Shown here piece after piece: positions 24,528-32,739 of a DNA stretch of 52,049 nt. A program made the translations under genes and the position numbers. Numbering within the stretch: the stretch's first letter is position 1; the number at the start of each line of letters is the position of its first letter. The DNA is from Kiloniella spongiae (GTDB lineage: Bacteria; Pseudomonadota; Alphaproteobacteria; Kiloniellales; Kiloniellaceae): positions 1 through 52,049 of the forward strand of contig NZ_LAQL01000020.1 of assembly GCF_001026905.1 (NCBI RefSeq), written 5' to 3'. The notes under the pieces are model-generated. The model had not been told where the DNA came from, did not search any database, and saw only the letters and a list, made by a program, of their open reading frames with translations.

Positions 24528-25408
24528 CTTCCAACATAGGCACTGTCGCTCGCGCGATGACTGGTTTCGGCAACTCCGCAATCGGGAGCGCTTTTGGTTC
24601 TTGGCTTGGTAAGATTGCGGGCGGATTTTTGGTTCTGCTTGTGTTAACCGCGATCTTTGCGCCCTGGATTACACCGTTCGATTATGCGGCTCAGAACCTG
24701 ATGAACTCCAACGCAGCTCCAGGCTGGCCGCATCTGTTGGGCACTGATCAATTTGGTCGTGATGTCTTGAGCCGGGTGATTTATGGTGCGCGCACATCGC
24801 TGTCGGTGAGCGCCACGGCTATAGCCATATCCATCAGCGTCGGTATGACGCTTGGTGCTGCGGCGGGGTATTTCGGCGGCTTCTTTGAACGCGCTGTCAT
24901 GACGGTGGTGGACCTGACCTGGTCCTTCCCTGATATCTTGATTGCGCTAATTTTTGTGGCCACCATTGGTCCTGGCTTAACTTCTACGACTTTTGCTATT
25001 GCCATCGCCTATTTGGCGCAGTTCACTCGACTGACCCGGGCACAGATCGTGAGGCTGAAGCGTGAAACTTTCATCGAGGCCACTATCAATCTCGGTGCCA
25101 AGCCACGTCATATTCTTCAATATCACTTGCTTCCAAATGCCATCGCACCAGTGATCGTGGTGGGCATGCTGGCCATCGGCGACGGTATCGTGCTGGAGGC
25201 AACACTTGGCTTTTTCGGACTTGGTGCACAACCACCCACCCCCAGTTGGGGTGCGATGATGTCTAGTGGAACGGCACAACTTTTTCTATCACCCTGGGTA
25301 ATTATTTTTCCCGGTGTTGTGGTTGCTGTGACGGTGGTCGCGGTCAACCTGTTTGGCGATGAGCTAATCCGCGCGCTAAACATCCGGGACCGGATCAGGG
25401 GAGCATGA
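24524..25408 (+). CDS. Dpp-type ABC transporter permease (DppC-like)
   Basis: 294 residues with the OppC-type N-terminal segment and a BPD_transp_1 domain. Visible motifs are LLGTDQFGRDVLSRVIYGAR, the EAA-loop region EATINLGAKPRHILQYHLLP, and TLGFFGLGAQPPTPSWGAMM. ATG 24524 overlaps the DppB-like stop and has GAGGAG upstream. It overlaps the next ATPase gene by four bases, so the whole set is one tightly coupled operon. Confidence 0.89.
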   Translation: MTSNIGTVARAMTGFGNSAIGSAFGSWLGKIAGGFLVLLVLTAIFAPWITPFDYAAQNLMNSNAAPGWPHLLGTDQFGRDVLSRVIYGARTSLSVSATAIAISISVGMTLGAAAGYFGGFFERAVMTVVDLTWSFPDILIALIFVATIGPGLTSTTFAIAIAYLAQFTRLTRAQIVRLKRETFIEATINLGAKPRHILQYHLLPNAIAPVIVVGMLAIGDGIVLEATLGFFGLGAQPPTPSWGAMMSSGTAQLFLSPWVIIFPGVVVAVTVVAVNLFGDELIRALNIRDRIRGA

Positions 25409-26361
25409 GCATGCTGGAAGTTCGCGATCTTGAAGTTGCTTTTGGCCCAGTCGCGCCTCTCTCGGGTGTTAGCTTCTCGCTCGCCAAAGGCGAAAAGTTA
25501 GGCATTGTCGGCGAAAGCGGGTCCGGAAAGTCCCTGACCGCGATGAGTGTGATGGGCTTACTACCGCTCTCTGGCGGACGGATTACTGGGGGATCCATTG
25601 TATTTGATGGACAAGAACTGACTACGTTGGCAGAATCTGCGTATCGTAAGCTACGCGGCAGGCGACTGGGTCTCATCACGCAAAATCCGATGACCTCGCT
25701 TGATCCTCTGCAAAAGATCGGGCCGCAGGTTGATGCGGTGGCGGTATTGCATTTGAGTATGAATGCATCGGAGGCGCGGACCAGGACAGTTGAAATTCTT
25801 GGCACGTTGCGCATTCCCGAACCCGCACTGATCTGTGACCGCTATCCACACCAGATGTCTGGTGGTATGAAGCAGCGCATAGTCATCGCCATGGCGTTGG
25901 CCGCCGATCCGGATGTTTTGGTGGCGGACGAACCAACGACCGCACTGGATGTAACGGTACAAGCGCAGATCATCCGTCTACTCGACGATTTGGTCAAAGA
26001 ACGTGATCTGGCACTGGTATTGATCACCCATGACATGAGTGTCGTCGCACAAACCTGTGACAAGGTCGTGGTGATGTATGCGGGCCGTGCCATAGAATAC
26101 GGGCCAGTCGAGGCGATATTTGACGCCCCGCAGCACCCTTACACACAGGCGTTGATCAATTGTATTCCAAAAGGCCTGAGCACAGATGAACATCTCTCTG
26201 GTATTTCTGGTACGGTGCCAACGGTGTCGAACTATCCGAAGGGCTGCGCGTTCCATCCCCGTTGCGATCGTGCAAAAAATATCTGCACCAGCGAACGGCC
26301 GGCGTTTATCACGTATGGTAACAATGCCGCCGCCTGCCATTTTGCCGGAGATGACAGATGA
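25405..26361 (+). CDS. Dpp-type ABC transporter ATPase (DppD-like)
   Basis: 318 residues. Walker A GESGSGKSLT, signature MSGGMKQRIVIAMALAADP, Walker B VLVADEPTTALDVTVQAQ, and H-loop LVLITHDMSV. The C-terminal oligopeptide extension has GCAFHPRCDRAKNIC. The signature MSGGM is typical of DppD/OppD proteins. ATG 25405 overlaps the permease stop; an ATG at 25411 is a possible alternative. Here the two ATPases are separate genes, unlike the fused ATPase of the transporter at 5.5-11 kb. Confidence 0.9.
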   Translation: MSMLEVRDLEVAFGPVAPLSGVSFSLAKGEKLGIVGESGSGKSLTAMSVMGLLPLSGGRITGGSIVFDGQELTTLAESAYRKLRGRRLGLITQNPMTSLDPLQKIGPQVDAVAVLHLSMNASEARTRTVEILGTLRIPEPALICDRYPHQMSGGMKQRIVIAMALAADPDVLVADEPTTALDVTVQAQIIRLLDDLVKERDLALVLITHDMSVVAQTCDKVVVMYAGRAIEYGPVEAIFDAPQHPYTQALINCIPKGLSTDEHLSGISGTVPTVSNYPKGCAFHPRCDRAKNICTSERPAFITYGNNAAACHFAGDDR

Positions 26362-27311
26362 CCAACCTTTTGGAAGTTCGCAATCTATCCAAAAAATTCG
26401 TTACTCCCGGCGGCCCATTTCGCAAGGCACGCGCCATGCATGCGGTTAACGATGTGTCCTTTGACTTGGCGAAAGGACGGGTGATTGGCGTTGTTGGAGA
26501 GTCCGGATGTGGTAAGTCAACTTTGGCACGGTTGATCCTTCGGTTGATCGAGCCCAGCGCGGGCGAACTGCGATTCGAGGGTGAAGATCTTCGTGCGAAA
26601 ACGTCGTCTCAGATGCGTAAACTACGCGCCGACATGCAAATGGTGTTTCAGGATCCCTATTCTGCGATTGACCCACGCTATACTGTCGCACGTGCAGTGA
26701 TGGAACCGTTCGTGGTTCAAGGCCGCAGCCCGGAAGGTAGTGTGGATAAGGAAGTTGCATCCTTACTGACCATGGTTGGTCTTAATGCAGGCCTTGCTAG
26801 CAGCTTTCCACATCAAATATCGGGGGGACAAAAACAGCGTGTGGGTATTGCGCGCGCTCTTGCTCTGCGTCCCTCGCTTCTGGTCTTGGATGAACCCACT
26901 GCCTCGCTCGATGTCTCGGTACAGGCTCAGATCATCAGTCTGCTTGAACAACTGCGTGACGATCTGGGGCTAACCTATCTATTCATCAGCCATGATCTGA
27001 GCCTGGTACGTTATTTTTGTGATGAGATTCTTGTAATGTACCTGGGTCGTGTGGTTGAGGCACTGCCCGACACCGACTTGCCCGCGCGTCACCCCTACAC
27101 CAAAACGCTGATGGACAGCACTTTTACTCCTGACCCGAAACAGCGTCGCGTCATCGCCCCGCTGGAAGGTGAGGTCCCCAGTCCTTTCAATCTGCCGCCG
27201 GGCTGTGCCTTTGCTGATCGCTGCCCTTATACAACTGCTATTTGCCGGACCGAAACGCCGATTTTAACGTCTGGGACGACCCATCCGGTTGCCTGTCATC
27301 ACCCACTTTAA
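26358..27311 (+). CDS. Dpp-type ABC transporter ATPase (DppF-like)
   Basis: 317 residues. Walker A GESGCGKSTL, Q-loop MVFQDPYSAIDPRYTV, signature ISGGQKQRVGIARALALRP, Walker B LLVLDEPTASLDVSVQAQ, H-loop FISHDLSL. The C-terminal extension has GCAFADRCPYTTAIC. It pairs with the DppD-like subunit to form the nucleotide-binding heterodimer. The start overlaps the preceding stop (ATGA). The next gene begins 11 bases after its stop with a very strong ribosome binding site. Confidence 0.9.
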   Translation: MTNLLEVRNLSKKFVTPGGPFRKARAMHAVNDVSFDLAKGRVIGVVGESGCGKSTLARLILRLIEPSAGELRFEGEDLRAKTSSQMRKLRADMQMVFQDPYSAIDPRYTVARAVMEPFVVQGRSPEGSVDKEVASLLTMVGLNAGLASSFPHQISGGQKQRVGIARALALRPSLLVLDEPTASLDVSVQAQIISLLEQLRDDLGLTYLFISHDLSLVRYFCDEILVMYLGRVVEALPDTDLPARHPYTKTLMDSTFTPDPKQRRVIAPLEGEVPSPFNLPPGCAFADRCPYTTAICRTETPILTSGTTHPVACHHPL

Positions 27312-27322
27312 AGGAGGTTTTA

Positions 27323-28804
27323 TTGGCCGCCCAAATCCTTACCGCCGAGATTTCGCACGAGACGAACACGTTTAATATCCGCCCGACTGATATTCAGGAT
27401 TTCAAGGACAGGTATTTACTGGACGGTCCGGCAGCCTTAGCCGCCAAAAGTCAAGCCAATACCGAATTGGCAGGGGTGCTGGACACGGCCCGCTTTCATG
27501 ACTGGGATGTAACTCATGTGATCAGCGCCGCCGCGGGCCCTGGCGGGCGTGTAACCGACAAGGCTTTTGACCATCTATGCGAACCACTTATGGCCGCAGC
27601 TGAGACTGGTAAGTGGGATGGTATCTTGCTAATGCTGCACGGCGCGATGGTAACTGTGTCGCATGACGACGGTGAGGGAGAAATATTGCGCCGCCTGCGC
27701 GCGATCATCGGCCCTGATGTACCCATCGCCGTAACACTGGACCCACATGCAAATGTTAGCACAGCGATGTGCGAGCTAGCACAGATACTTGTATCCTTCA
27801 CCACCTATCCGCATGTAGATATTCGTGTGACGGGGTGTCGGACGGCAGAATTGCTGCATCGGACAATTAGCGGCGATATTCGTCCGCAGACGTTGCGCGC
27901 ACACCGCCCCATGCTAGAAGAGGCAAATGGCGGGCGAACTGATGTTGGTCCGATGATAGAACGCCAGGCAATGGCACGTGCATTTGAGGCGCGTAAAGGC
28001 GTCTATGCGGTCAGTATAAATGGTGCATTTCCCTGTGCCGATGTGGCAGAGATTGGACCAACTGTACTGGTCACCTCAGAGGTCGGATTGCAAGGGGCGC
28101 AAGATATCGGTGAAGAAATTGCCGACGATATCTGGCAGCGACGTGACGAGAAACTTAATAGCTATTTAAATGTGACCGAGGCAGCTGATCTTGCCAGTAG
28201 TTGGAAGACAGGTAGCGGACCCTTGGTCATTGCTGATTATGCCGACAATCCAGGATCGGGTGCATATGGTGATTCTACGGCTCTGCTTGGTGCAATGCTG
28301 GATGCACGGGTTACTGACGCATGCTTTGGCCCCATGATCGATGCGCAAGCGGCCGAAATGCTTCAAGATCAGGCTATTGGGTCGATCTTGAGTTTACCTT
28401 TGGGTGGCAAGACAGCCAAAGAATTTGGCGGTGGTCCAATAGATGTAACGGGCACCTTGAAATGGCGCGGGGAAGGCCTGTTTACAGGTAGCGGCCCCAT
28501 TCTGGGCGGTCAGCAGCGAAATTTTGGTGCCACAGCTGTTTTACATGTTGAGGGTATAGACATACTGATTGTCAGCGTCGCACAACAGCTTCTTGATTTA
28601 CGACAGTTCGAAGCTTTTGGAATCAATCCATCGAACCTTCGAGTTGTCGCCCTGAAATCCATGCAGCATTTCCGAGCTGCGTTTACGCCAATTGCTGGAC
28701 GGATTGTCGTATGCGACAGCGGGGCGTTATGTACAACCAATTATGCCACGATGAAGTACAACGTTGTACCTCGGCCTATACATCCACTGGATTGCGAAGA
28801 CTGA
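27323..28804 (+). CDS. MlrC-family (M81) metallopeptidase-like protein
   Basis: 493 residues similar to MlrC, the microcystin-degradation protein C family, which has an N-terminal DUF1485 domain and a C-terminal MlrC domain. Putative metal ligands are in AEISHETNTFN, LMLHGAMVT, TLDPHANVS, and FTTYPHVDI; the C-terminal domain contains DYADNPGSGAYGDSTALL and the late CDSGALCTTNY. The start is a TTG at 27323 with a near-perfect AAGGAGGT five bases upstream; this is preferred to a longer frame that overlaps the ATPase gene. Family members hydrolyse small peptides or cyclic amides. With the FAD oxidase and the Dpp transporter this suggests use of a modified peptide or amide as nutrient. Microcystin itself is not implied. 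Confidence 0.83.
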   Translation: MAAQILTAEISHETNTFNIRPTDIQDFKDRYLLDGPAALAAKSQANTELAGVLDTARFHDWDVTHVISAAAGPGGRVTDKAFDHLCEPLMAAAETGKWDGILLMLHGAMVTVSHDDGEGEILRRLRAIIGPDVPIAVTLDPHANVSTAMCELAQILVSFTTYPHVDIRVTGCRTAELLHRTISGDIRPQTLRAHRPMLEEANGGRTDVGPMIERQAMARAFEARKGVYAVSINGAFPCADVAEIGPTVLVTSEVGLQGAQDIGEEIADDIWQRRDEKLNSYLNVTEAADLASSWKTGSGPLVIADYADNPGSGAYGDSTALLGAMLDARVTDACFGPMIDAQAAEMLQDQAIGSILSLPLGGKTAKEFGGGPIDVTGTLKWRGEGLFTGSGPILGGQQRNFGATAVLHVEGIDILIVSVAQQLLDLRQFEAFGINPSNLRVVALKSMQHFRAAFTPIAGRIVVCDSGALCTTNYATMKYNVVPRPIHPLDCED

Positions 28805-28983
28805 CCTTATCGTATGTGTTTGCTTAAAAGTTATATATTCTGCCGGTGATGGAATGGTCACCTTATTACCAATCAATTTAGAGGTATAAGCAAGCTTATA
28901 CGACGAATAGCGGTCTTAATTTTTACAGAAACCTTGACATAATTCACCTGTTAACAAAAGGAATGCTCTGTAACACCTCGGTG

Positions 28984-29046
28984 GTTGCGTGCCCCCCGCA
29001 ACTTACGAAATCAACGCTTTAGACTGAAAAGTCTGAGGCGGTTTTT
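28984..29046 (+). terminator. Divergent copy 3 of the hairpin-terminator element
   Basis: GTTGCG (28984-28989), C-rich loop, CGCAAC (28997-29002) repeats the first stem-loop of the other two copies almost exactly. After a shorter linker a different terminator follows: CGCTTTAGACT (29015-29025), GAAA, AGTCTGAGGCG (29030-29040) with G-U pairs, then G and TTTTT (29042-29046). It would terminate transcription about 180-240 bases after the mlrC-like gene. The shared first stem but changed terminator stem suggests the first stem-loop is the conserved part. Confidence 0.6.
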
Positions 29047-29326
29047 GTTGTGTGGAAGCGTATAAGAAGCATGAGTAAGTAATAGGTCTTCAAGTAATTT
29101 GTGAAAGATGTAGTGCCTAATCTAAATCTTTTAGTTCAGCTCCTTTGATATCAGATCCTCTGGGAATACTTTCTGCAGGCCTTATTAATTTTTAAATGAT
29201 TTCTGCTGCTTGTGATTTGGTATCCTCCTGAGGAGAATTTTTTCCAGAATTTTATGTTCAATTTACAAGTGAGATAGATATAAATATTGACTGTATGTAA
29301 TAAATATTTCCTAATATGAATATTGA

Positions 29327-29355
29327 TTGTTGATAGTTAAGCCCTATTTTATAAT
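29327..29355 (+). promoter_or_regulatory. Likely sigma-70 promoter of fhs
   Basis: TTGTTG (29327-29332), 17-base spacer, TATAAT (29350-29355), about 50 bases before the fhs start. The -10 is perfect and the -35 matches at three to four positions. Predicted by eye only. Confidence 0.4.
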
Positions 29356-29405
29356 CAGAAAGATAATAACTTGGCTTTAATTAAAGGTTTTATAGGGGAT
29401 TAGGA

Positions 29406-31082
29406 ATGTCGTACAAAAGTGATATCGAAATTGCTCGGGAAGCTCAAAAACGCCCTATCCAAGAAATTGGTGAAAAATTGGGTATTAAAAGTGAGCATCT
29501 TTTACCCTATGGACACGATAAAGCGAAAGTAAGTCAAGAATTTATCAATTCTGTTCAAAGCAACACCAATGGTAAACTTATTCTTGTAACGGCAATTAAT
29601 CCAACACCAGCAGGAGAAGGTAAAACAACAACAACAGTTGGATTGGGCGATGGCTTGAACCGTATTGGTAAAAAAGCTGCAATATGTATCCGAGAAGCAT
29701 CTCTTGGACCATGCTTTGGTATGAAAGGCGGTGCGGCAGGGGGGGGGTATGCGCAAGTCGTTCCTATGGAAGACATGAATTTACATTTTACGGGGGATTT
29801 TCATGCAATTACCAGTGCCCACAATCTTCTAAGTGCAATGATTGATAATCATATTTACTGGGGGAATGAGTTTAAAATAGACGAACGCCGCGTAACTTGG
29901 CGCAGAGTTCTGGATATGAATGATCGGGTATTAAGAGATGTTGTGACCAGTCTTGGTGGGGTTGCAAATGGATTTCCTAGACAGACGGGGTTTGACATTA
30001 CAGTTGCATCAGAAGTCATGGCAATTCTATGCCTAGCCACTAATCTTGAAGATTTGCAGGAACGTTTAGGAAACATAATAGTCGCTTATCGAAGAGATCG
30101 AACACCAGTGTACTGTCGGGATGTAAAAGCAGACGGTGCCATGACTGTATTACTTAAAGATGCAATGCAACCAAATCTTGTTCAGACTTTAGAAAACAAT
30201 CCAGCTTTTGTCCATGGAGGACCCTTTGCCAACATTGCACATGGTTGTAACAGTGTTATTGCTACATCAACGGCTCTTAAGCTTGCAGATTATGTGGTAA
30301 CCGAGGCAGGGTTCGGTGCTGACCTTGGTGCAGAGAAATTCATGAATATCAAGTGCCGGAAAGCGGGTATTTCCCCTGATTGCGTTGTTTTGGTTGCGAC
30401 TGTTCGTGCTATGAAAATGAACGGGGGTGTTACAAAAGCTGATTTGGCGGCAGAAAATGTTGATGCAGTTAAAGAGGGATGTGCAAACCTTGGGCGTCAT
30501 ATTGGAAACCTTAAATCTTTTGATGTTCCAGTCGTCGTGGCTATTAATCACTTTGTGACAGATACTAGTGCTGAAGTTCAGGCCGTGAAAGATTACGTCG
30601 CAACACAAGGCTCTGAAGCAATTCTTTGTCGTCATTGGGAGCTAGGATCAGCAGGTGTCGAGGAATTGGCGAGACGTGTTGCTGAGATTGCTGATAGCGA
30701 TGTATCTCAATTCAGTCCACTGTATTCAGATGATTTACCTTTATTTGAAAAAATTGATGCAATAGCCAAGCGAATTTATCGTGCGGATGAAGTTATCGCA
30801 GACAAGAAAATTCGCGACCAGTTACATCAATGGGAAGAAGCTGGTTTTGGCCGCTTACCTATTTGCATGGCTAAAACACAATACAGTTTTTCTACCGATC
30901 CTAATTTAAGAGGTGCGCCAACAGGACATAGTGTTCCTGTAAGAGAGGTGAGGTTATCTGCAGGTGCTGGTTTTATCGTTGTTATTTGTGGAGAGATTAT
31001 GACAATGCCTGGCTTGCCAAGAGCACCGAGTGCCGAAGCAATAATGTTGAATGATATGGGAAATATTGAAGGATTGTTTTAA
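29406..31082 (+). CDS. fhs: Formate--tetrahydrofolate ligase
   Basis: 558 residues, the normal family length. It interconverts formate plus THF plus ATP with 10-formyl-THF. The P-loop region [20 protein letters not shown], the segments [20 protein letters not shown] and [11 protein letters not shown], and [18 protein letters not shown] are diagnostic. In methylated-amine metabolism it runs towards formate and ATP, draining C1 units that Tdm, the dimethylamine enzyme and N-methylglutamate oxidation load onto THF; an fhs gene is a common member of such clusters. ATG 29406 follows TTAGGA. No folD or other THF gene is in the window. Confidence 0.96.
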   Translation: MSYKSDIEIAREAQKRPIQEIGEKLGIKSEHLLPYGHDKAKVSQEFINSVQSNTNGKLILVTAINPTPAGEGKTTTTVGLGDGLNRIGKKAAICIREASLGPCFGMKGGAAGGGYAQVVPMEDMNLHFTGDFHAITSAHNLLSAMIDNHIYWGNEFKIDERRVTWRRVLDMNDRVLRDVVTSLGGVANGFPRQTGFDITVASEVMAILCLATNLEDLQERLGNIIVAYRRDRTPVYCRDVKADGAMTVLLKDAMQPNLVQTLENNPAFVHGGPFANIAHGCNSVIATSTALKLADYVVTEAGFGADLGAEKFMNIKCRKAGISPDCVVLVATVRAMKMNGGVTKADLAAENVDAVKEGCANLGRHIGNLKSFDVPVVVAINHFVTDTSAEVQAVKDYVATQGSEAILCRHWELGSAGVEELARRVAEIADSDVSQFSPLYSDDLPLFEKIDAIAKRIYRADEVIADKKIRDQLHQWEEAGFGRLPICMAKTQYSFSTDPNLRGAPTGHSVPVREVRLSAGAGFIVVICGEIMTMPGLPRAPSAEAIMLNDMGNIEGLF

Positions 31083-31108
31083 TTTAACGTGATTAATTCT
31101 CAAAAAAT

Positions 31109-31140
31109 AAGCGGGATTGGTTTTGACTAATCCCGCTTTG
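31109..31140. terminator. Bidirectional terminator between fhs and the DMT permease
   Basis: AAGCGGGATT (31109-31118) and AATCCCGCTT (31129-31138) form a perfect 10-base stem with T-rich flank on the plus side and A-rich flank on the left. It lies between the convergent genes fhs and the permease, about 30 bases after fhs. Confidence 0.8.
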
Positions 31141-31193
31141 ATTACGTATGGAAAATTTTATTATATGATAAGTTTTTGTTTTTTTGTACCAAA

Positions 31194-32033
31194 TTAATAC
31201 CCTAAAATACCAACCCCTACGAAAACAAGTATAACGCTAGACCATTGAGAAAGTGTCATTGTTTCTTTTAGAAATGCCCAAGCCAAAATAACAGTCAACA
31301 TACCAAAAAGAGAGGAAGTCACTGCTGCATACTCAGGGTTTGGTAATGTACCTGCTGCTGTAACTAGCCCAAGAGCAAGAGCATCAAGAATTCCCATGGA
31401 AGAAAGAATAGGGAGTTGCTTAAACTGGAAGTTCAAATTTTTCCGCATTATAAATACTAAAAATAGTATTCCAATAATAGAGGCAAAACGAGCAATTAGG
31501 ATTACGGGAATCTCTCCACCATAACGGGTGGCCGTATGTCCAGCAGCAAAGGTTGCGGCAAAGGAGAAACAGGATAAGATTGACCAAATTATCTGCTGTC
31601 TTTGAACGCTCTCTTTATTTGTCTTGTCTGATAATTTTGTTACCATAGATATGCCAATGACTATTACTAATACTGCCCCCCATTCTTGAAATGAAACAGT
31701 CTCGCCAGTTAAAGATGCCCATCCAATTGATATTATTGGATATGCCCCTATTATTGGTGCCGCGATTCGTACCGGGCCAATTGAAAAAGCTAGATACAGG
31801 CTTATTCCTCCAATTGCATAAAATAGGCCAGATGCAATGCTGAAATAATATCCAAGATCTGTCATGGCTTGCCAATCTCCCATAGTCAATGCAATGGGAG
31901 CTGTAAAAAAAGTTCCAACGATCAAAACAGTTAAAAAAGCGGTGAAAATATCTGATTTTTGGCTAATATAGCGAACGCATACATCATGTATGCCCCAAGA
32001 AAATGCAGCTAATAAACCAAGTATGAGGGACAA
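31194..32033 (-). CDS. EamA/DMT-superfamily permease
   Basis: 279 residues with about ten hydrophobic segments in two EamA repeats, for example LGLLAAFSWGIHDVCVRY at the N-terminus and LFGMLTVILAWAFLKETMTL near the end. DMT permeases export or import small metabolites; the substrate cannot be told. The start is a TTG at 32033 with AAAGG upstream; no ATG lies in a suitable position. It is convergent with fhs and divergent from the truncated hemoglobin gene, so it seems to be its own unit within the C1 block. Codon use is AT-rich as in its neighbours. Confidence 0.8.
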   Translation of the reverse strand: MSLILGLLAAFSWGIHDVCVRYISQKSDIFTAFLTVLIVGTFFTAPIALTMGDWQAMTDLGYYFSIASGLFYAIGGISLYLAFSIGPVRIAAPIIGAYPIISIGWASLTGETVSFQEWGAVLVIVIGISMVTKLSDKTNKESVQRQQIIWSILSCFSFAATFAAGHTATRYGGEIPVILIARFASIIGILFLVFIMRKNLNFQFKQLPILSSMGILDALALGLVTAAGTLPNPEYAAVTSSLFGMLTVILAWAFLKETMTLSQWSSVILVFVGVGILGY

Positions 32034-32221
32034 AGAGTTAACCTTTTTAATCGTGGTGTGTTTTTAGCTTTGATATCGACAATGAAATATAGTTAATCAA
32101 GATAGCATATTCTTTTTAATTAAAAAATATTCTTATGGTGAATATTTTTCTTGTTTTTAAGCGTACACAGTGGTGTCATTAAGTTGAGTGTTATTAATAA
32201 GATACTTAAAGGCTTAAATAC

Positions 32222-32632
32222 ATGACGAAAAAAATGATTGATCATATTGGAGGGGAAAAATTATTACGCAAATTGGTAGAGGATTTCTATGATTTAATTG
32301 AAACTATCCCTGAAGGTAAGGCTTTACGTAAATTGCATTTGCGTGGGCATGGTTTGGATCATGTTCGTACCGAACAATTTAATTTTCTGTCCGGGTTTTT
32401 GGGAGGGCGGCGATATTATGAAGAAAAGTATGGGCATATGGATATTAAGTTAATGCATGCACATATCCCCATATCTGAACAAGACGCTGAAGACTGGCTT
32501 ATGTGTATGGATTATGCCTTGGTTAAAAATAAATTAGATGGCGTTGAAATTGACAAGTTACGCAAGATTTTTCGACGCATTTGTTTGTTGTTAGTTAACG
32601 ATCTTGAGGGCTGGGGGCACCATAAAAATTAA
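32222..32632 (+). CDS. Truncated hemoglobin (group II-like)
   Basis: 136 residues with the group II pattern: IGGEKLLRKLVEDFYDLIE, LRKLHLRGHGLDHVRTEQF, FLSGFLGGRRYYEEKYGH and the proximal-His region LMHAHIPISEQDAEDWLMCM. The common GGP motif before the Tyr is GGR here. It binds O2 or NO through heme in the cytoplasm. It is a single-gene unit with a strong terminator after it. The neighbouring amine-oxidation genes include a heme-dependent, O2-using dimethylamine monooxygenase, so an O2-supply or NO-protection role is possible, though not shown. ATG 32222 has no strong ribosome binding site (TTAAAGG lies a little far upstream). Confidence 0.82.
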   Translation: MTKKMIDHIGGEKLLRKLVEDFYDLIETIPEGKALRKLHLRGHGLDHVRTEQFNFLSGFLGGRRYYEEKYGHMDIKLMHAHIPISEQDAEDWLMCMDYALVKNKLDGVEIDKLRKIFRRICLLLVNDLEGWGHHKN

Positions 32633-32686
32633 ATAATTAAAAAAAATACAAATGATTATATAAACAGTGCAGTCTTTAATTTCAGA

Positions 32687-32734
32687 AAAGCCTCCATATT
32701 CATAGTAAAGCATTATGAATATGGAGGCTTTTTT
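32687..32734. terminator. Strong bidirectional terminator between the hemoglobin gene and gmaS
   Basis: AAAAGCCTCCATATTCATA and, after a short loop, TATGAATATGGAGGCTTTTT form a stem of about 19 bases with A and T flanks on both sides. It serves the convergent truncated hemoglobin (plus) and gmaS (minus) genes. Confidence 0.88.
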
Positions 32735-32739
32735 AGTAT

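Larger units (their letters stand above)
28805..29405. other. 601-base intergenic region between mlrC-like gene and fhs
   Basis: AT-rich and without a convincing gene. It holds a divergent relative of the hairpin-terminator element (28984-29046), a TTGACA at 28934-28939 without a clear -10, a CTCCTGAGGAG palindrome near 29230, and a likely promoter for fhs at 29327-29355. The base composition changes here: the upstream block is visibly richer in G and C than the block that begins with fhs. Confidence 0.55.

Noticed and set aside
28984-29002. GTTGCG/CGCAAC stem as part of a tRNA or other structural RNA gene
   Set aside because: No cloverleaf, no T-loop sequence and no acceptor stem around it.
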